The notes beneath the pieces are model-generated. The model did no database searches and was not told where the DNA came from. It saw only the letters and a list, made by a program, of their open reading frames with translations. From contig JBBRND010000011.1 in NCBI GenBank assembly GCA_038230515.1, positions 57,386 through 121,385 on the forward strand: DNA of 64,000 nt, given 5' to 3'. A program made the translations under genes and the position numbers. The number at the start of each line of letters is the position of its first letter. Position 1 is the first letter of the stretch. This DNA comes from JAPLDB01 sp038230515 (GTDB lineage: Bacteria > Bacteroidota > Bacteroidia > AKYH767-A > 2013-40CM-41-45). Positions 34,756 to 44,885 of the stretch are shown here, in pieces.

Positions 34756-37700
34756 TCGCGGAAGCTGAAGCGAAGGGTATAAAGTCCATCAGCAAGATAA
34801 AAAAGATCAGAATGAATAAGGTTCAATCCCGCCACTGCCTGTCTATCAAAAAGCGTAGAAAGTTTTTGCCCGAGATTGTCATAGAGTTCCACAGTCAGGT
34901 AATCATCAAATGGAAGAACCACGCTCACATCAAGACTTCCCGTAAACGGATTCGGATGCGGCTCAATAACTGAAAATTCATTTCTTAACGTGCTGCACTT
35001 TTCATTGTTGCTTTGCACATCATCATCTTTATCATTTGGTTTTATCGCACTCACACAATAATACGCCACACTGCTTGAAGGCGGAATATTAAATCGCGCC
35101 ACGAAATTGTAAGACTGTATTCCATTGCTACCATTCGGTAAAAGCTGATGATACATTTCCTGAATTACTGTTCCGTCCTGTAATTGCGCCTGCATAATCA
35201 CACTATCAATATCCACGGTGCCAAGGTTTGCAATGTTCGCCTGTATGCTCAGTTGATTATTAATGAGCGTGGCAGTTACATTGGTAACTGCTGCATCGAG
35301 CAGTGGCTTTATCACATAAATATTTTTAGTGGCACTATCCACACATCCAAACAAAGAGGTAGCAATGAGATGAATAACATACCTGCCGGTATCCTGATAA
35401 TCATGGTGCGGAGAGGGAGATGCGCTGCTCGAAGTGTTGTCGCCAAAATTCCATGAGTAGGTAGAAGAAATGTCAGTAAGATTTGTGAACGCAACATCAA
35501 GCGGAGGATTTCCATACTGCGGAGTAAAGCTGAAATTAGGCACGGGCAACTCATGCACAATAACATTGTGCTGCACAGAATCCACGCAGCCAATGTTGGA
35601 GTAAACAATCAGCTTCACCGGAAATGTACCTGTAGTATCAAATGAGTAAACAGGATTTTGAATAGTGTCTGTTTCAAGAGTATCTATCGCCCATTGCCAG
35701 CGCACAATGCTTCCGTTCGTAACCGTACTGCTGTCGCTCAACTGATAAGAACCATGAATACAGGCAGGAGGTGCGCTGAAAGCAGCCACAGGTATAGCAC
35801 TTACCACTATATCTTTCGACCCCGTGGAAAGACAACCACTCTCACTTAAAGCAGTAAGTGTAACCGTGTAAGTTCCTGCATATACATAATAGTGTGAAGG
35901 ATTTGAAATGCTAGTGCCCTGCCCGTCACCAAAATTCCACGTCCATAAACTATCGAGGTTTGCATTGCCGCTGAAGTTTGTAAACGACATGATGTCGCCA
36001 ATACATGTAGGGCTGTAATTGAAATTAGGAAGCACAGAGAAATTTACATTGATGGTCTGAATAACAGAATCGCGGCAGCCGAAATTATTTTGAATGATAA
36101 GAAAAACATTGTGCGGTCCGGTAGCAGATGAATCATACGTATGAGAAGGACTTTGAAGTCCGGAAGTATTGTTTGCACTTCCCGGATCGCCAAAATCCCA
36201 TTGATAAAAGGCAATATAAGAAGCCGAGTCAGCCGTGCTGTTGCTGGTGAAGATGGTTGGGAAATCAGTACATGCATTCTGATAAGTATATGCTGCATGA
36301 GGATGCGCATGAACCGCTACATAAGCAGTGTCTGTACTCGTGCAGCCAAAGTTGGTAGTTACGGTAAGCACAACAGTATGCGCACCGTCAGTTGTAAATA
36401 AATGGGAAGGATTAGTAAGATGCGAACTGTCGCCATCATCAAACTGCCAGAAGCGATCAATGATGCTGCTTCCGTTAGGGGCAATAGAAACATCATTGAA
36501 CTGAGTGACATCACCAAGGCACGCATCATTATATCCGAACGAAGCAATGGGACTTTGAATAACAATGATGTCCTGAGAATACGGAGCACTCGGACAACTC
36601 GAAGGTGAATACGCAATCAATGTAACATGAAACGTATCAGAAACAGTGAAGAGATGTGAAGGATTCATTACTGAATCAACGTTGCCGTCCGCAAAATCCC
36701 AAGCCCATGAAGAAATCGTATCGCCACCGTTTCCCGAACTGAGATCAGTAAACATAACATCATTTCCCTGGCAGGCATTAGAAGGCAGGTAACTGAAATT
36801 TGCGGTAGGAGGATTGCTGACGTGAACAGGAACGATGAGCGTATCCGAACAAAGATTAGATGCCTGAACAATAAGAGTTACATTGTAAGTAGCAGACGCA
36901 CCACTTGTATAAACGTTTGTGGGATTTGATAAAGAAGAAGTACCGCCATCACCAAAATCCCAACTGTATGAAATAATATTTATTTGAGAAACGGTTTCAT
37001 CAGAGAAGATTACCGTTTGCCCGACACAAGTATTCGTAGTGGCAAAACCAGCCACAGGCGAAGGACTGATGTTGAGTGATAACGTAGTGTCATCGCTGCA
37101 ACCGGCAGCAGAAGTAGCGGTAAGAGTAACCTGGAAACTTCCACCGGCAGGATATCCGTAAAAAGGATTCTGATCAACAGAAGAATCTCCATTGCCGAAT
37201 TGCCAAAGCCAACTGGAAATAGTTCCTGCCGGAATAGTAGATGAATCAGTAAAAGAAAGAACAGTATTGGAACAGCCGTTCGGTAGCACACAAGAAGCAA
37301 TTGGTCGCGGAGTAATGTTTATAGTTTGAATCATCGAAGCTGAACATCCGCTGCTTGCAGAAGCAGTAAGTGTTACAGTATAACTGTTTGCAGTCAAGTA
37401 AGTGTGTGTCGGACTTTGTAGATTGGAAGTATCACCATCACCAAAATCCCAATGATAACCAGTAATAGTTCCAACACTTAATGTAGTGCTGTCATGAAAT
37501 ACAGTAGTATCTCCAAGACAGAAATTCTGAAACGAATAATTTGTTACAGGTGCATAACCAACAATTGCACTGTCATAGTAGATACTGCTGTTGCCATTAA
37601 CATCAGAAGCAGTTAAACTGATGTGATAAGTTCCACCTGAAGTATAAGTAGCGCCCACTGCACCTGCATCAGTAGTTGTTTGAGGCACTGCGCTGCAAGG

Positions 37701-38822
37701 AGTTTCGTATTTTATTTTCGAGAACTTACCAGAGGTATAGCCCGCAGGAAATAAATAAAATGCCGAACCTTCTTTGGCAATGTTTACAGAATTACCTAAC
37801 CCGGAAACTGTGGGCAGCAACAATGGAGAACCACTCAGAACAGGATTGGCTATGTCAGTACCCATGTCAATTTTAATTAAATTACCGCTGCTACCATAGT
37901 TCATTACAAATGCCGCCCATTCCATTCCATCATTTGCAAGCACAATACTGAACGGAGTGATAAGAGTATTGTTAGGATTTCCTAAATCAGAATACTGTGG
38001 CTTATTGTGTAGCGACACCCCAAAATCGAGTTTTATAATGGTACTTGAGGAATAAGAGATGGCATAGCCATACCAGTGGTCGCAGGTTTTTACGAGCGCA
38101 ATATCTTCTACATTATTATAGCCGCTCAGCTTAATGGTATCAATGGCGGGGGTATTGAGGATACTTGTTCCATAACTTAAAACAGTAATTATAGCTGGAG
38201 AGTTTGCATCATTCCCAATAAAAAGAAAAATACTGTCATGATCGATCTCCAGATCCTGCATGGCAAGATTACTCGGGAAATTCACTTGATCAGTAAAAGC
38301 AGATGCCGATGGAGCAGGATTCGTTAGGGAAGTGTCAAAATCTAATGTCATAACCTGGTAACCGTTAGTTACTCCAAACAAGGCATACCATTTATTCCCT
38401 TCGTGATGAAAAGACATTTCGTTAAAAAGCGTGCCTAGGAGTCCTGCGGGTACTCCCAAATCAACAGGTCCGATCGGAATTGTATCGAGCGTGTTGCCGA
38501 AATCGTACCTGAAAAGATGATTATTATTATTTACCAAAAACCCAAACCAATTTGTTCCGTCAAACACGACACTCATTGAAACGGGTGATGGAGGGTTAGA
38601 AGGATCATCAGCACCCACAGGCGTTGTTGCAAAATCACCACCACAAAAATCCCAAACGAAACTTGTTGCATTGGTGCTTGTATTCGTAACCGGTATCGAC
38701 TGTCCTGAGCAAACAGAACCGTTCACAGTAAATGATGAAGCAGGGCATTGGGAAAATGATTCAAATGAAAAAGCAGACGTTACGAAAAGAATGACAATGA
38801 GGATTCGCGTATATCTCCGCAT
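34710..38822 (-). CDS. Giant PKD-repeat secreted protein with T9SS sorting domain
   Basis: 1370 residues from the ATG at 38822 (an earlier in-frame ATG at 38957 would overlap the GDP-fucose synthase gene). A signal peptide (about 1-22, ending FSQ) precedes a propeller-like region of about 320 residues (FVWDFCGGDFATTPVG, then NNNNHLFRYDFG repeats). Nine or so PKD-like domains follow (YHWDFGDGDTSNLQSPTHTY, WLWQFGNGDSSV, YSWDFGDGGTSSLSNPTNVY, WAWDFADGNVDSV and others), then a CARDB-like module and a T9SS type A sorting domain (IEPHPNPFTGSLDVSVVLPF). Such proteins are surface adhesins or scaffolds. Its DNA is repeat-rich but intact. Confidence 0.88.
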   Translation of the reverse strand: MRRYTRILIVILFVTSAFSFESFSQCPASSFTVNGSVCSGQSIPVTNTSTNATSFVWDFCGGDFATTPVGADDPSNPPSPVSMSVVFDGTNWFGFLVNNNNHLFRYDFGNTLDTIPIGPVDLGVPAGLLGTLFNEMSFHHEGNKWYALFGVTNGYQVMTLDFDTSLTNPAPSASAFTDQVNFPSNLAMQDLEIDHDSIFLFIGNDANSPAIITVLSYGTSILNTPAIDTIKLSGYNNVEDIALVKTCDHWYGYAISYSSSTIIKLDFGVSLHNKPQYSDLGNPNNTLITPFSIVLANDGMEWAAFVMNYGSSGNLIKIDMGTDIANPVLSGSPLLLPTVSGLGNSVNIAKEGSAFYLFPAGYTSGKFSKIKYETPCSAVPQTTTDAGAVGATYTSGGTYHISLTASDVNGNSSIYYDSAIVGYAPVTNYSFQNFCLGDTTVFHDSTTLSVGTITGYHWDFGDGDTSNLQSPTHTYLTANSYTVTLTASASSGCSASMIQTINITPRPIASCVLPNGCSNTVLSFTDSSTIPAGTISSWLWQFGNGDSSVDQNPFYGYPAGGSFQVTLTATSAAGCSDDTTLSLNISPSPVAGFATTNTCVGQTVIFSDETVSQINIISYSWDFGDGGTSSLSNPTNVYTSGASATYNVTLIVQASNLCSDTLIVPVHVSNPPTANFSYLPSNACQGNDVMFTDLSSGNGGDTISSWAWDFADGNVDSVMNPSHLFTVSDTFHVTLIAYSPSSCPSAPYSQDIIVIQSPIASFGYNDACLGDVTQFNDVSIAPNGSSIIDRFWQFDDGDSSHLTNPSHLFTTDGAHTVVLTVTTNFGCTSTDTAYVAVHAHPHAAYTYQNACTDFPTIFTSNSTADSASYIAFYQWDFGDPGSANNTSGLQSPSHTYDSSATGPHNVFLIIQNNFGCRDSVIQTINVNFSVLPNFNYSPTCIGDIMSFTNFSGNANLDSLWTWNFGDGQGTSISNPSHYYVYAGTYTVTLTALSESGCLSTGSKDIVVSAIPVAAFSAPPACIHGSYQLSDSSTVTNGSIVRWQWAIDTLETDTIQNPVYSFDTTGTFPVKLIVYSNIGCVDSVQHNVIVHELPVPNFSFTPQYGNPPLDVAFTNLTDISSTYSWNFGDNTSSSASPSPHHDYQDTGRYVIHLIATSLFGCVDSATKNIYVIKPLLDAAVTNVTATLINNQLSIQANIANLGTVDIDSVIMQAQLQDGTVIQEMYHQLLPNGSNGIQSYNFVARFNIPPSSSVAYYCVSAIKPNDKDDDVQSNNEKCSTLRNEFSVIEPHPNPFTGSLDVSVVLPFDDYLTVELYDNLGQKLSTLFDRQAVAGLNLIHSDLFYLADGLYTLRFSFRDQDVIRKVMKESVKK

Positions 38823-38878
38823 GAGGTAATTGTAATTTAGGTTAAACGGATTCTCATACGGATTCATTGGGAAAAAGG

Positions 38879-39814
38879 TTAAGCCATCTGCACTTGTTTC
38901 AAATAGCTTTGATAGGTGGCTAATATTCCTTCTTTCAAAGTAATTTTCGGTTTCCATCCGAGGGCATTCAGGCGCGATGAATCAAGGAGTTTCCTCATCG
39001 TACCATCGGGCTTTGAAGGATTGAAATGTAGTGCGCCCTTGAAGCCGACAATTTCTTTTATCGTCTCGGCAAGTTCGCGAATGGTAACATCATCGCCAAC
39101 TCCCGCATTGATAAACTGACAATCATCATAATTCATCATCAGGAAAAAACATGCTTCTGCAAGATCATCCACATGAAGAAACTCGCGCCTCGGAGTCCCT
39201 GTTCCCCATACTTCAACTTCAGCAACTCCGCTTGCTTTTGCTTCGTGAAACTTTCTGATCAATGCCGGAAGCACATGAGAGTTTTGCAAATCGTAATTGT
39301 CGTTTGGTCCGTAAAGATTTGCGGGCATCACAGAAATAAAATTGCATCCATACTGACGATAATAACTCTCGCACATTTGTAATCCCGCAATCTTGGCGAT
39401 TGCGTATGGCTCATTGGTTTCTTCAAGATAGTTGCACAACAGGTATTCTTCCTTCAACGGCTGCGGAGCAACCTTCGGATAAATACAAGATGAACCGAGG
39501 AATAAAAGTTTCTTCACCCCGCTCATATAACTTTGTTGAATTACGTTCAGTTCAATGGAAAGATTATCAACAATAAAATCTGCCCGATAAGTATTGTTGG
39601 CGTGTATGCCTCCCACTTTTGCAGCAGCGAGAAAAACAAAATCCGGCTTCTCTTCCTGAAAAAATAGTTGAACTGTTTCCTGATTTCTCAGGTCAAGTTC
39701 TTTGCTTGTGCGTGTTATAAAATTTGTGAATCCTTTTGACTTAAGATTGCGCATCAGGGCTGAGCCAACCATACCACGATGTCCAGCTATGTAAATTTTA
39801 GAGTCCTTATTCAT
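38879..39814 (-). CDS. GDP-L-fucose synthase
   Basis: 311 residues, extended SDR family. Rossmann motif GHRGMVG (11-17), S108/S109-C110 before the catalytic Y137-xxx-K141 (EPYAIAK). NLYGPNDNYDLQNSHVLPAL and EFLHVDDLAEAC are diagnostic. The enzyme (Fcl/WcaG) converts GDP-4-keto-6-deoxymannose to GDP-L-fucose with NADPH for surface polysaccharides. Gmd, its usual upstream partner, is not in the window. It stands alone before the PKD gene on the same strand, 56 bases from its start. Confidence 0.93.
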   Translation of the reverse strand: MNKDSKIYIAGHRGMVGSALMRNLKSKGFTNFITRTSKELDLRNQETVQLFFQEEKPDFVFLAAAKVGGIHANNTYRADFIVDNLSIELNVIQQSYMSGVKKLLFLGSSCIYPKVAPQPLKEEYLLCNYLEETNEPYAIAKIAGLQMCESYYRQYGCNFISVMPANLYGPNDNYDLQNSHVLPALIRKFHEAKASGVAEVEVWGTGTPRREFLHVDDLAEACFFLMMNYDDCQFINAGVGDDVTIRELAETIKEIVGFKGALHFNPSKPDGTMRKLLDSSRLNALGWKPKITLKEGILATYQSYLKQVQMA

Positions 39815-39942
39815 TGGTTAATGTTTGCCAGTAAAAAATTTGTTAGAGAAGACAAACTTAACTGAATTAAATTAACCTCAAAAGCGGTTTGTGGCGAATG
39901 AATAACAATGTTGGGTAGAAAACGAAATCCTGTGGGTACGAA

Positions 39943-39972
39943 AAAGGGCTGCTCAATAGAACAACCCCTTTC
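39943..39972 (-). terminator. Putative terminator after ppiD
   Basis: On the minus strand AAAGGGG-TTGTTC and GAGCAGCCCTTT pair with one bulge and a short loop, followed by T-rich sequence. It lies 19 bases beyond the ppiD stop. Its + strand form also has T-rich ends, so it may act both ways. Confidence 0.45.
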
Positions 39973-39990
39973 ATCTGAGAATATTTTTAA

Positions 39991-42090
39991 TCAATAAAAC
40001 TTTCCGCGGTTGTCTTCCACGTTCGCTTTCTCTTTCAAAGCATTGAACACTTCGTAATCGCTGCGTTGTTTACGTCCATCAGCAAGCTGTTTTTGATTTG
40101 CAGAATAATCTTTCACTGCAGCCGGCTCATTGAATTTATTAACCACAAAAACAAAAACAGAATTCTCTCCGCGTATCGGTTTGGAAACCTGTCCTGCCTT
40201 CATCGCAAAAATAGTTCCGACTAAACGCGGCTCACTTCCAACTCCCTGTAGGTAAGGATTGGAGAATGTAATATTATCAGCAGGAGAAACAGGTAAATTC
40301 ATTTTCTGTCCCATTGCATCAATCGAGGTTGCACCTGCTGCTTTTGTATTGAAGTTCTCAATCAGCTTATCTGCTTTTTTTATTTTTAATGCGCCTGCAG
40401 TTACCTGATCTTTTACCGCTTCCATTGGAAGATTTCCTTTTTCTTTAATATCAGTAAGTTTTGCAATTACATACTTATCGCCAAACGTAAAAACTTTCGA
40501 TACCTCTCCTTTCTTCACTTTGTAAGCCCAGCGAATCAACTCACGAGGCGATTCCAAACCTGCAACATTTTTATCTGCTTCTTTCAGATTGTCTGCAATG
40601 CGTTTGTTCAAACCCTGCTTCATACAGGCACTGTCGAAAAGTTGAGCTGTGTTATTATCACCGGCAAACTTTTGTGCATCCTGATAAATCTTATCAAATG
40701 TTTTTTGCGATGCTTCTACTTTGCGTTCCACAATCGCAACCTGAACCTGCTTGCTTGAAGCGCCCTTGTCCATAATTTCAATTAAGTGGATTCCAAATTG
40801 AGAAATCACAATCGGCATGTCACCTTTCTTGCCGTTGAAGCAAGCATCGTTGAATGATGGAACCATCATGCCCGGCTTGAACCAGCCGAGGTCTCCATCT
40901 TTAATTGCAGATCCCGGATCCTGAGAATATTTTTTTGCAAGATCACCGAACTTCTGTCCTTTCTTGATTACTGCTTTCAAACTGTCTGCTTTCTTTTGTG
41001 CAGATGCTGTATCACCATCCTGAATCTTAATAAGTATGTGACGTGCTTTTACAGAATCAGAAACCATTCTTGTATTCGCGAGTTTTGCAAGCTTGTAACT
41101 GTCGCGCTCCAGGTAGGGACCGATGATAGTTCCGATTGAATCTGTGAACGCAACCGTATCAAGCACAGGAGGCAGTGCTCCTTTTCCTTTGTAAGAAGTA
41201 TCTGACGGAGAATCGCTGTTTTGATTTACAAAAAGTGTATCGTTAGTGCTTGAGGCAAACTCATCCTTCTTTTTGGTAATCTCAGTAAGTGCATCGGCTC
41301 TATCGGCATCCGAAGGTTTTACATCAAACGTTACATACTCGACCTTTCGAATTGTTTCTGCCTGTTTGTAATCGTTTTGATGTTCGCTGTAATAACTTTT
41401 CAATTCGCTGTCTTCAAGTTTCACTGTGCTGTCAGGCAGCGATCCGTAATCCATACGGATAAATTTGATGGAAGCTGAACGACCTGTTTCTTCGTAATTT
41501 GCTTTTGCTTCAGCTGTAGTTGCAAACAATCCGCCCTTGATTGCATCTTTGTATTTCTGCGCAACGCGCTCATCGTGGATTGCAGCTTCAAATGCATTCC
41601 ATTGTTTCTGAATGCTTTCTTCACGGTTTGGTAAGTCCTTCAGAAACTTCACCACATCCTGCGGGTTGAACTGATTGGTTTGCTTGTTTGTGAATGCGGT
41701 TTTGATTTGGGGATGAACATTCTTGCCGGTACACATGTCAAACAGTTCTTCTGCTCCGCAGGAGATGCCCAGCTTCTTATATTCTTTTCCGAGAATGAGG
41801 TCATTCAAATCCATCGTCCATGCCTGCTCGCGAAGCTGATCGGTGGTTGCCTGATCTACATTGTCCTTCTGGGTATTGGTTTTGTAGTTTTCGATAAGCT
41901 GCTCCACCTTCTTTTCAAACTCCGGATAACGAATTTTTTCCCCGCCTACTACGCCAAGCACATCATTGTTCCTGTTCATAATGCCCTTATTGCTGGTTAC
42001 AAGATCACCAAGAATAAAAAGAATCATGCTGGCTCCTACAAAGCCAATGAGAAGTCCTACACGTTTACGAATGCGTCCGATTACTGCCAT
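39991..42090 (-). CDS. SurA/PpiD-type peptidyl-prolyl isomerase
   Basis: 699 residues. A single N-terminal membrane helix (VGLLIGFVGASMILFILGDL, about 13-32) anchors a periplasmic chaperone. A parvulin domain lies at about 345-440 (ARHILIKIQDGDTASAQKKA, KKGQKFGDLAKKYSQDPGSA, DLGWFKPGMMVPSFNDACFN, HLIEIMDKG). The first part (NDVLGVVGGEKIRYPEFEKK, YKKLGISCGAEELFDM) is the SurA-like N-domain. Family PpiD proteins help fold outer-membrane and secreted proteins at the inner membrane. It is a single-gene unit. Confidence 0.92.
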   Translation of the reverse strand: MAVIGRIRKRVGLLIGFVGASMILFILGDLVTSNKGIMNRNNDVLGVVGGEKIRYPEFEKKVEQLIENYKTNTQKDNVDQATTDQLREQAWTMDLNDLILGKEYKKLGISCGAEELFDMCTGKNVHPQIKTAFTNKQTNQFNPQDVVKFLKDLPNREESIQKQWNAFEAAIHDERVAQKYKDAIKGGLFATTAEAKANYEETGRSASIKFIRMDYGSLPDSTVKLEDSELKSYYSEHQNDYKQAETIRKVEYVTFDVKPSDADRADALTEITKKKDEFASSTNDTLFVNQNSDSPSDTSYKGKGALPPVLDTVAFTDSIGTIIGPYLERDSYKLAKLANTRMVSDSVKARHILIKIQDGDTASAQKKADSLKAVIKKGQKFGDLAKKYSQDPGSAIKDGDLGWFKPGMMVPSFNDACFNGKKGDMPIVISQFGIHLIEIMDKGASSKQVQVAIVERKVEASQKTFDKIYQDAQKFAGDNNTAQLFDSACMKQGLNKRIADNLKEADKNVAGLESPRELIRWAYKVKKGEVSKVFTFGDKYVIAKLTDIKEKGNLPMEAVKDQVTAGALKIKKADKLIENFNTKAAGATSIDAMGQKMNLPVSPADNITFSNPYLQGVGSEPRLVGTIFAMKAGQVSKPIRGENSVFVFVVNKFNEPAAVKDYSANQKQLADGRKQRSDYEVFNALKEKANVEDNRGKFY

Positions 42091-42267
42091 ATTTTTTGTT
42101 TAGTGTTTAACGTTTCAGGTCTTAAGTTTAAAATTTCGAACCCTAACCTAAAAAGAGGGCGCGAATATACAATAGAGAATGGAATGGAGAAAAAGTGACG
42201 AAAAGTTATTCCTAACGGGTTACTGGCATATAGCTGCTGGCTGTTTCATTTTCAAATTGACACATCT

Positions 42268-43740
42268 TCAAATGTCTTTCATCTCCCAAGGCAAATACTT
42301 ATGAAATTCCGGCACTATTTTCAAAAAATAAACTGAGAGAAAATAAAGAAGGGAAATAATTGCAGAATGGAAAACGATGTTGATGTATTTATTTTCTAAT
42401 TGCGGAAGAAGGTAGTTGAGAAAGAAACACACTGCAATCAACAAAGCTATCAACAGATTTTTTTTATCGAATGGTTGCAGCTTAAAAAATTTCCAGACAG
42501 TGAATGTGAGTAGCGAATTGTAAATTAACGCAGAAGCACAGGTGCCGATTGCAGCGCCTACCAATCCCAACATGGGTATCAGCAACATCTGCAAACCAAC
42601 CATTAGTACTGCAAGCAGAATTAAAAACACGGCTCCATATCTATACTTTTCAGAATTGAAAAGAATGGAAGCATTTAATCCGGTTGCCATGTTGAAGAGT
42701 GTGCCGATGCTGAGAATGATTACAACTGAAGTGCCTGCACTGTAATCCTTCGGAAGAAAAGTAAGAAGGTCGGCAATGTTGATGTTAACGTTTAGAAAAA
42801 GAAATCCTCCGAGCAACAACATGTAGAGCGATGACTTGTGATAGATGGAATAAATTTCATCGTGTTTGTTATCAGCCCAGGCAAATGAAATTTTTGAAGC
42901 AGCTATCCTGTCGATGGCTGAGAGCGGAGCTTCAATCACCGTGGGAATAAATGCTGCAATGGTATAAATGCCTACAAAGGCGAGTGGCATGAGCTTGCCT
43001 ACCATGATGGCATCAAAATATTTCAACCCGATGCTAGCAACTCCCGCAAACCAAAGAAGCATTCCGTAACGGATAAGATTGAAAAATTTTTTCTCCCGAA
43101 AATAATTCCAATCAATTTTAAATCCCGGCCTGTCGAAAATAAAAATGTAGATGAGCAAGCCGACAAGTTGAAATGCGTAGATGCCAACATAACATGCAAT
43201 GAATTGATGAAGCGTGAGCCATTTCCAGTAATAAATTGTGATGAGTGCAATGGTAATGATGCGCACCACCACATCGTTCAGGAAAGCAGGGATAGTAGAT
43301 TTGAAATGCGAGGTGCAGTAAACGCTAAGGATTGCAACAAAGCTGAGACAAAAAATGAGTGGAAAAATGTAATTGTAAAATTCAAGAAACAGTGGCGACT
43401 CTCTTCGGAACTGCGCCATTGCAAAATCGCGGAAGAGCCAAAGCAGGGCAGCGCAAAGTAAAAAGCCGAGCAGTGGAAACAATAATATAAACCCGAAGAA
43501 CCCATGATGCCTTGTCTTTTCATTTTTAAAAAGCGGGAAATATTTTGTGGTGGCATTGCCGATGCCCATTGGCACAAACATGGCTGCAACAAGTGCAAAT
43601 GAATAAAGCAGCCGCGTGAGCCCGAGTTCTTCTTTGGTGAGAAAGTGCGGCTGAATAACAATGAGTGACACAAATCCGATTACAATACCAATGTAGGTAG
43701 TAATGGTGTTGGTGATGCCTTGTCTTCTTATTACGCCCAT
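42268..43740 (-). CDS. Polysaccharide flippase/O-antigen transporter-like membrane protein (MOP superfamily)
   Basis: 490 residues with about 14 predicted membrane helices, from GVIRRQGITNTITTYIGIVIGF through LVGAAIGTCASALIYNSLLTFT to a C-terminal YFLSVYFLKIVPEF. FVPMGIGNATTKYFPLF and the general order resemble Wzx/RfbX-type lipid-linked oligosaccharide flippases of the MOP superfamily in the inner membrane. Substrate cannot be read from sequence. It is followed by no polysaccharide genes; GDP-fucose synthase is nearby but separated by ppiD. Confidence 0.85.
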   Translation of the reverse strand: MGVIRRQGITNTITTYIGIVIGFVSLIVIQPHFLTKEELGLTRLLYSFALVAAMFVPMGIGNATTKYFPLFKNEKTRHHGFFGFILLFPLLGFLLCAALLWLFRDFAMAQFRRESPLFLEFYNYIFPLIFCLSFVAILSVYCTSHFKSTIPAFLNDVVVRIITIALITIYYWKWLTLHQFIACYVGIYAFQLVGLLIYIFIFDRPGFKIDWNYFREKKFFNLIRYGMLLWFAGVASIGLKYFDAIMVGKLMPLAFVGIYTIAAFIPTVIEAPLSAIDRIAASKISFAWADNKHDEIYSIYHKSSLYMLLLGGFLFLNVNINIADLLTFLPKDYSAGTSVVIILSIGTLFNMATGLNASILFNSEKYRYGAVFLILLAVLMVGLQMLLIPMLGLVGAAIGTCASALIYNSLLTFTVWKFFKLQPFDKKNLLIALLIAVCFFLNYLLPQLENKYINIVFHSAIISLLYFLSVYFLKIVPEFHKYLPWEMKDI

Positions 43741-43894
43741 TTAAAATTGCTGATTCCTGATCTTTGATTGATCAGCCGCATTATTTAACGCAGCGGCAAA
43801 GATTATATTTATTCGTGTTCTGTTTTTCGTTTTGAGAACAAGGTGATGAACATTTTTTCTCTTTATTGATAACATTGTTGAAATAACTTAAACA

Positions 43895-44296
43895 GTGTTC
43901 GAAGAACTAAACAGGCGGGGTTTGGGAATTTTCCGTCAATTGCATGTGGATGAAAAGGAAGAAAATGAATTCATGCAGCGGCTGAATAAGCTGACGGGAA
44001 AAAAATATAAATCCATTACTGAATTTTCTGATCTCTCCGGTATAAGCCGCACACAATTGTATGCGTTGTTGAGCAATAGTGCGAATCCTGCTTTTGAAAC
44101 ACAGAAAAAAGTTTCTAAGGAGTCGAGTTTACCGGTGTATGTAGTGGCAGGTATTTTAGCAAACGAAATAAAACTCGATGACGAGGAAGCTATTATTCTG
44201 AAATCCCAAACAAGAATTAAGTACCGAAAAAAAAATAGTCTTACTCATTGCAATAACAATCAATCATTAACTTCTGAATTTCCGGCTCTGTTCTAA
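43895..44296 (+). CDS. HTH protein, first of a coupled pair
   Basis: 133 residues from the GTG at 43895, the first start after an in-frame stop at 43889; an ATG at 43973 is a shorter alternative. The middle has KSITEFSDLSGISRTQLYALLSNSANPAFETQKKV, a helix-turn-helix of the phage-repressor type. The tail is low-complexity (RIKYRKKNSLTHCNNNQSL). The stop overlaps the next start as TAATG, as in the XRE pair at 32276. Probably a regulator; the target is unknown. Confidence 0.6.
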   Translation: MFEELNRRGLGIFRQLHVDEKEENEFMQRLNKLTGKKYKSITEFSDLSGISRTQLYALLSNSANPAFETQKKVSKESSLPVYVVAGILANEIKLDDEEAIILKSQTRIKYRKKNSLTHCNNNQSLTSEFPALF

Positions 44297-44508
44297 TGGT
44301 TGCAAAAGGAATTCCGAGAAGTAAAGGATTTCACTGCCGGGCAATGAGCAATGACGGATTAGTATGGGAGTTCATTTACCCAACCATGGCTGTCACTACA
44401 CCAGTGGATGGCTTAACGATAGGCAAAACTAAAATATTCCGCAATTGCGAAATAAGAAAAGACGGACCTACCGACTGGCTGGTAACTGAGCCGCATATTG
44501 TGAGGTAA
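44296..44508 (+). CDS. Unknown small protein, coupled to the HTH gene
   Basis: 70 residues, ATG overlapping the upstream stop by one base. Sequence MVAKGIPRSKGFHCRAMSND then LVWEFIYPTMAVTTPVDGL and IFRNCEIRKDGPTDW. No signal or membrane segment. Mixed beta character. It could be the functional partner of the HTH protein, but no toxin or antitoxin signature is visible. Confidence 0.5.
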   Translation: MVAKGIPRSKGFHCRAMSNDGLVWEFIYPTMAVTTPVDGLTIGKTKIFRNCEIRKDGPTDWLVTEPHIVR

Positions 44509-44536
44509 AAATCTTCTTTCCCACATAACCGGAGCC

Positions 44537-44767
44537 CTTCTTATGGAAAAACGAACGCTTCTCCATATAAAACAAGCACTTCTCCATACAAAGTGAACGC
44601 TTCTTATGGAAAAGGGAACACTTCTCCAAGTAAATGGAACGCTTCTTCTGGAAAAGGGAACGCTTCTCCAAGTAAAGCGATCACTTCTTCGGGTAAAGCG
44701 AGTGCTTCTCCCGGAAAAGGGAACGCTTCTCTCGGTAAAACTATGACTTCTTCGGGTAAAGTGATTG
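44537..44767. repeat. 21-bp tandem array 3 (11 degenerate units)
   Basis: Eleven gap-free 21-bp units in direct orientation, consensus CTTCTyC-GGAAAAGGGAACG; a decayed twelfth unit follows. It fills most of the gap between the small 44296 gene and the convergent potassium channel gene; 44768-44885 shows nothing else. Frames on both strands give spurious heptapeptide repeats. Confidence 0.85.
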
Positions 44768-44885
44768 CTCCCTGTATCGGATGCTGTGCATTTGAGAATA
44801 ATAAGACAATAGTTGAAAAATTCGGGGAGATGAGAGGATGCTTAGCGCAGTTACCATGTTGTATCCCGTTGGAAATTTTTTGTAG

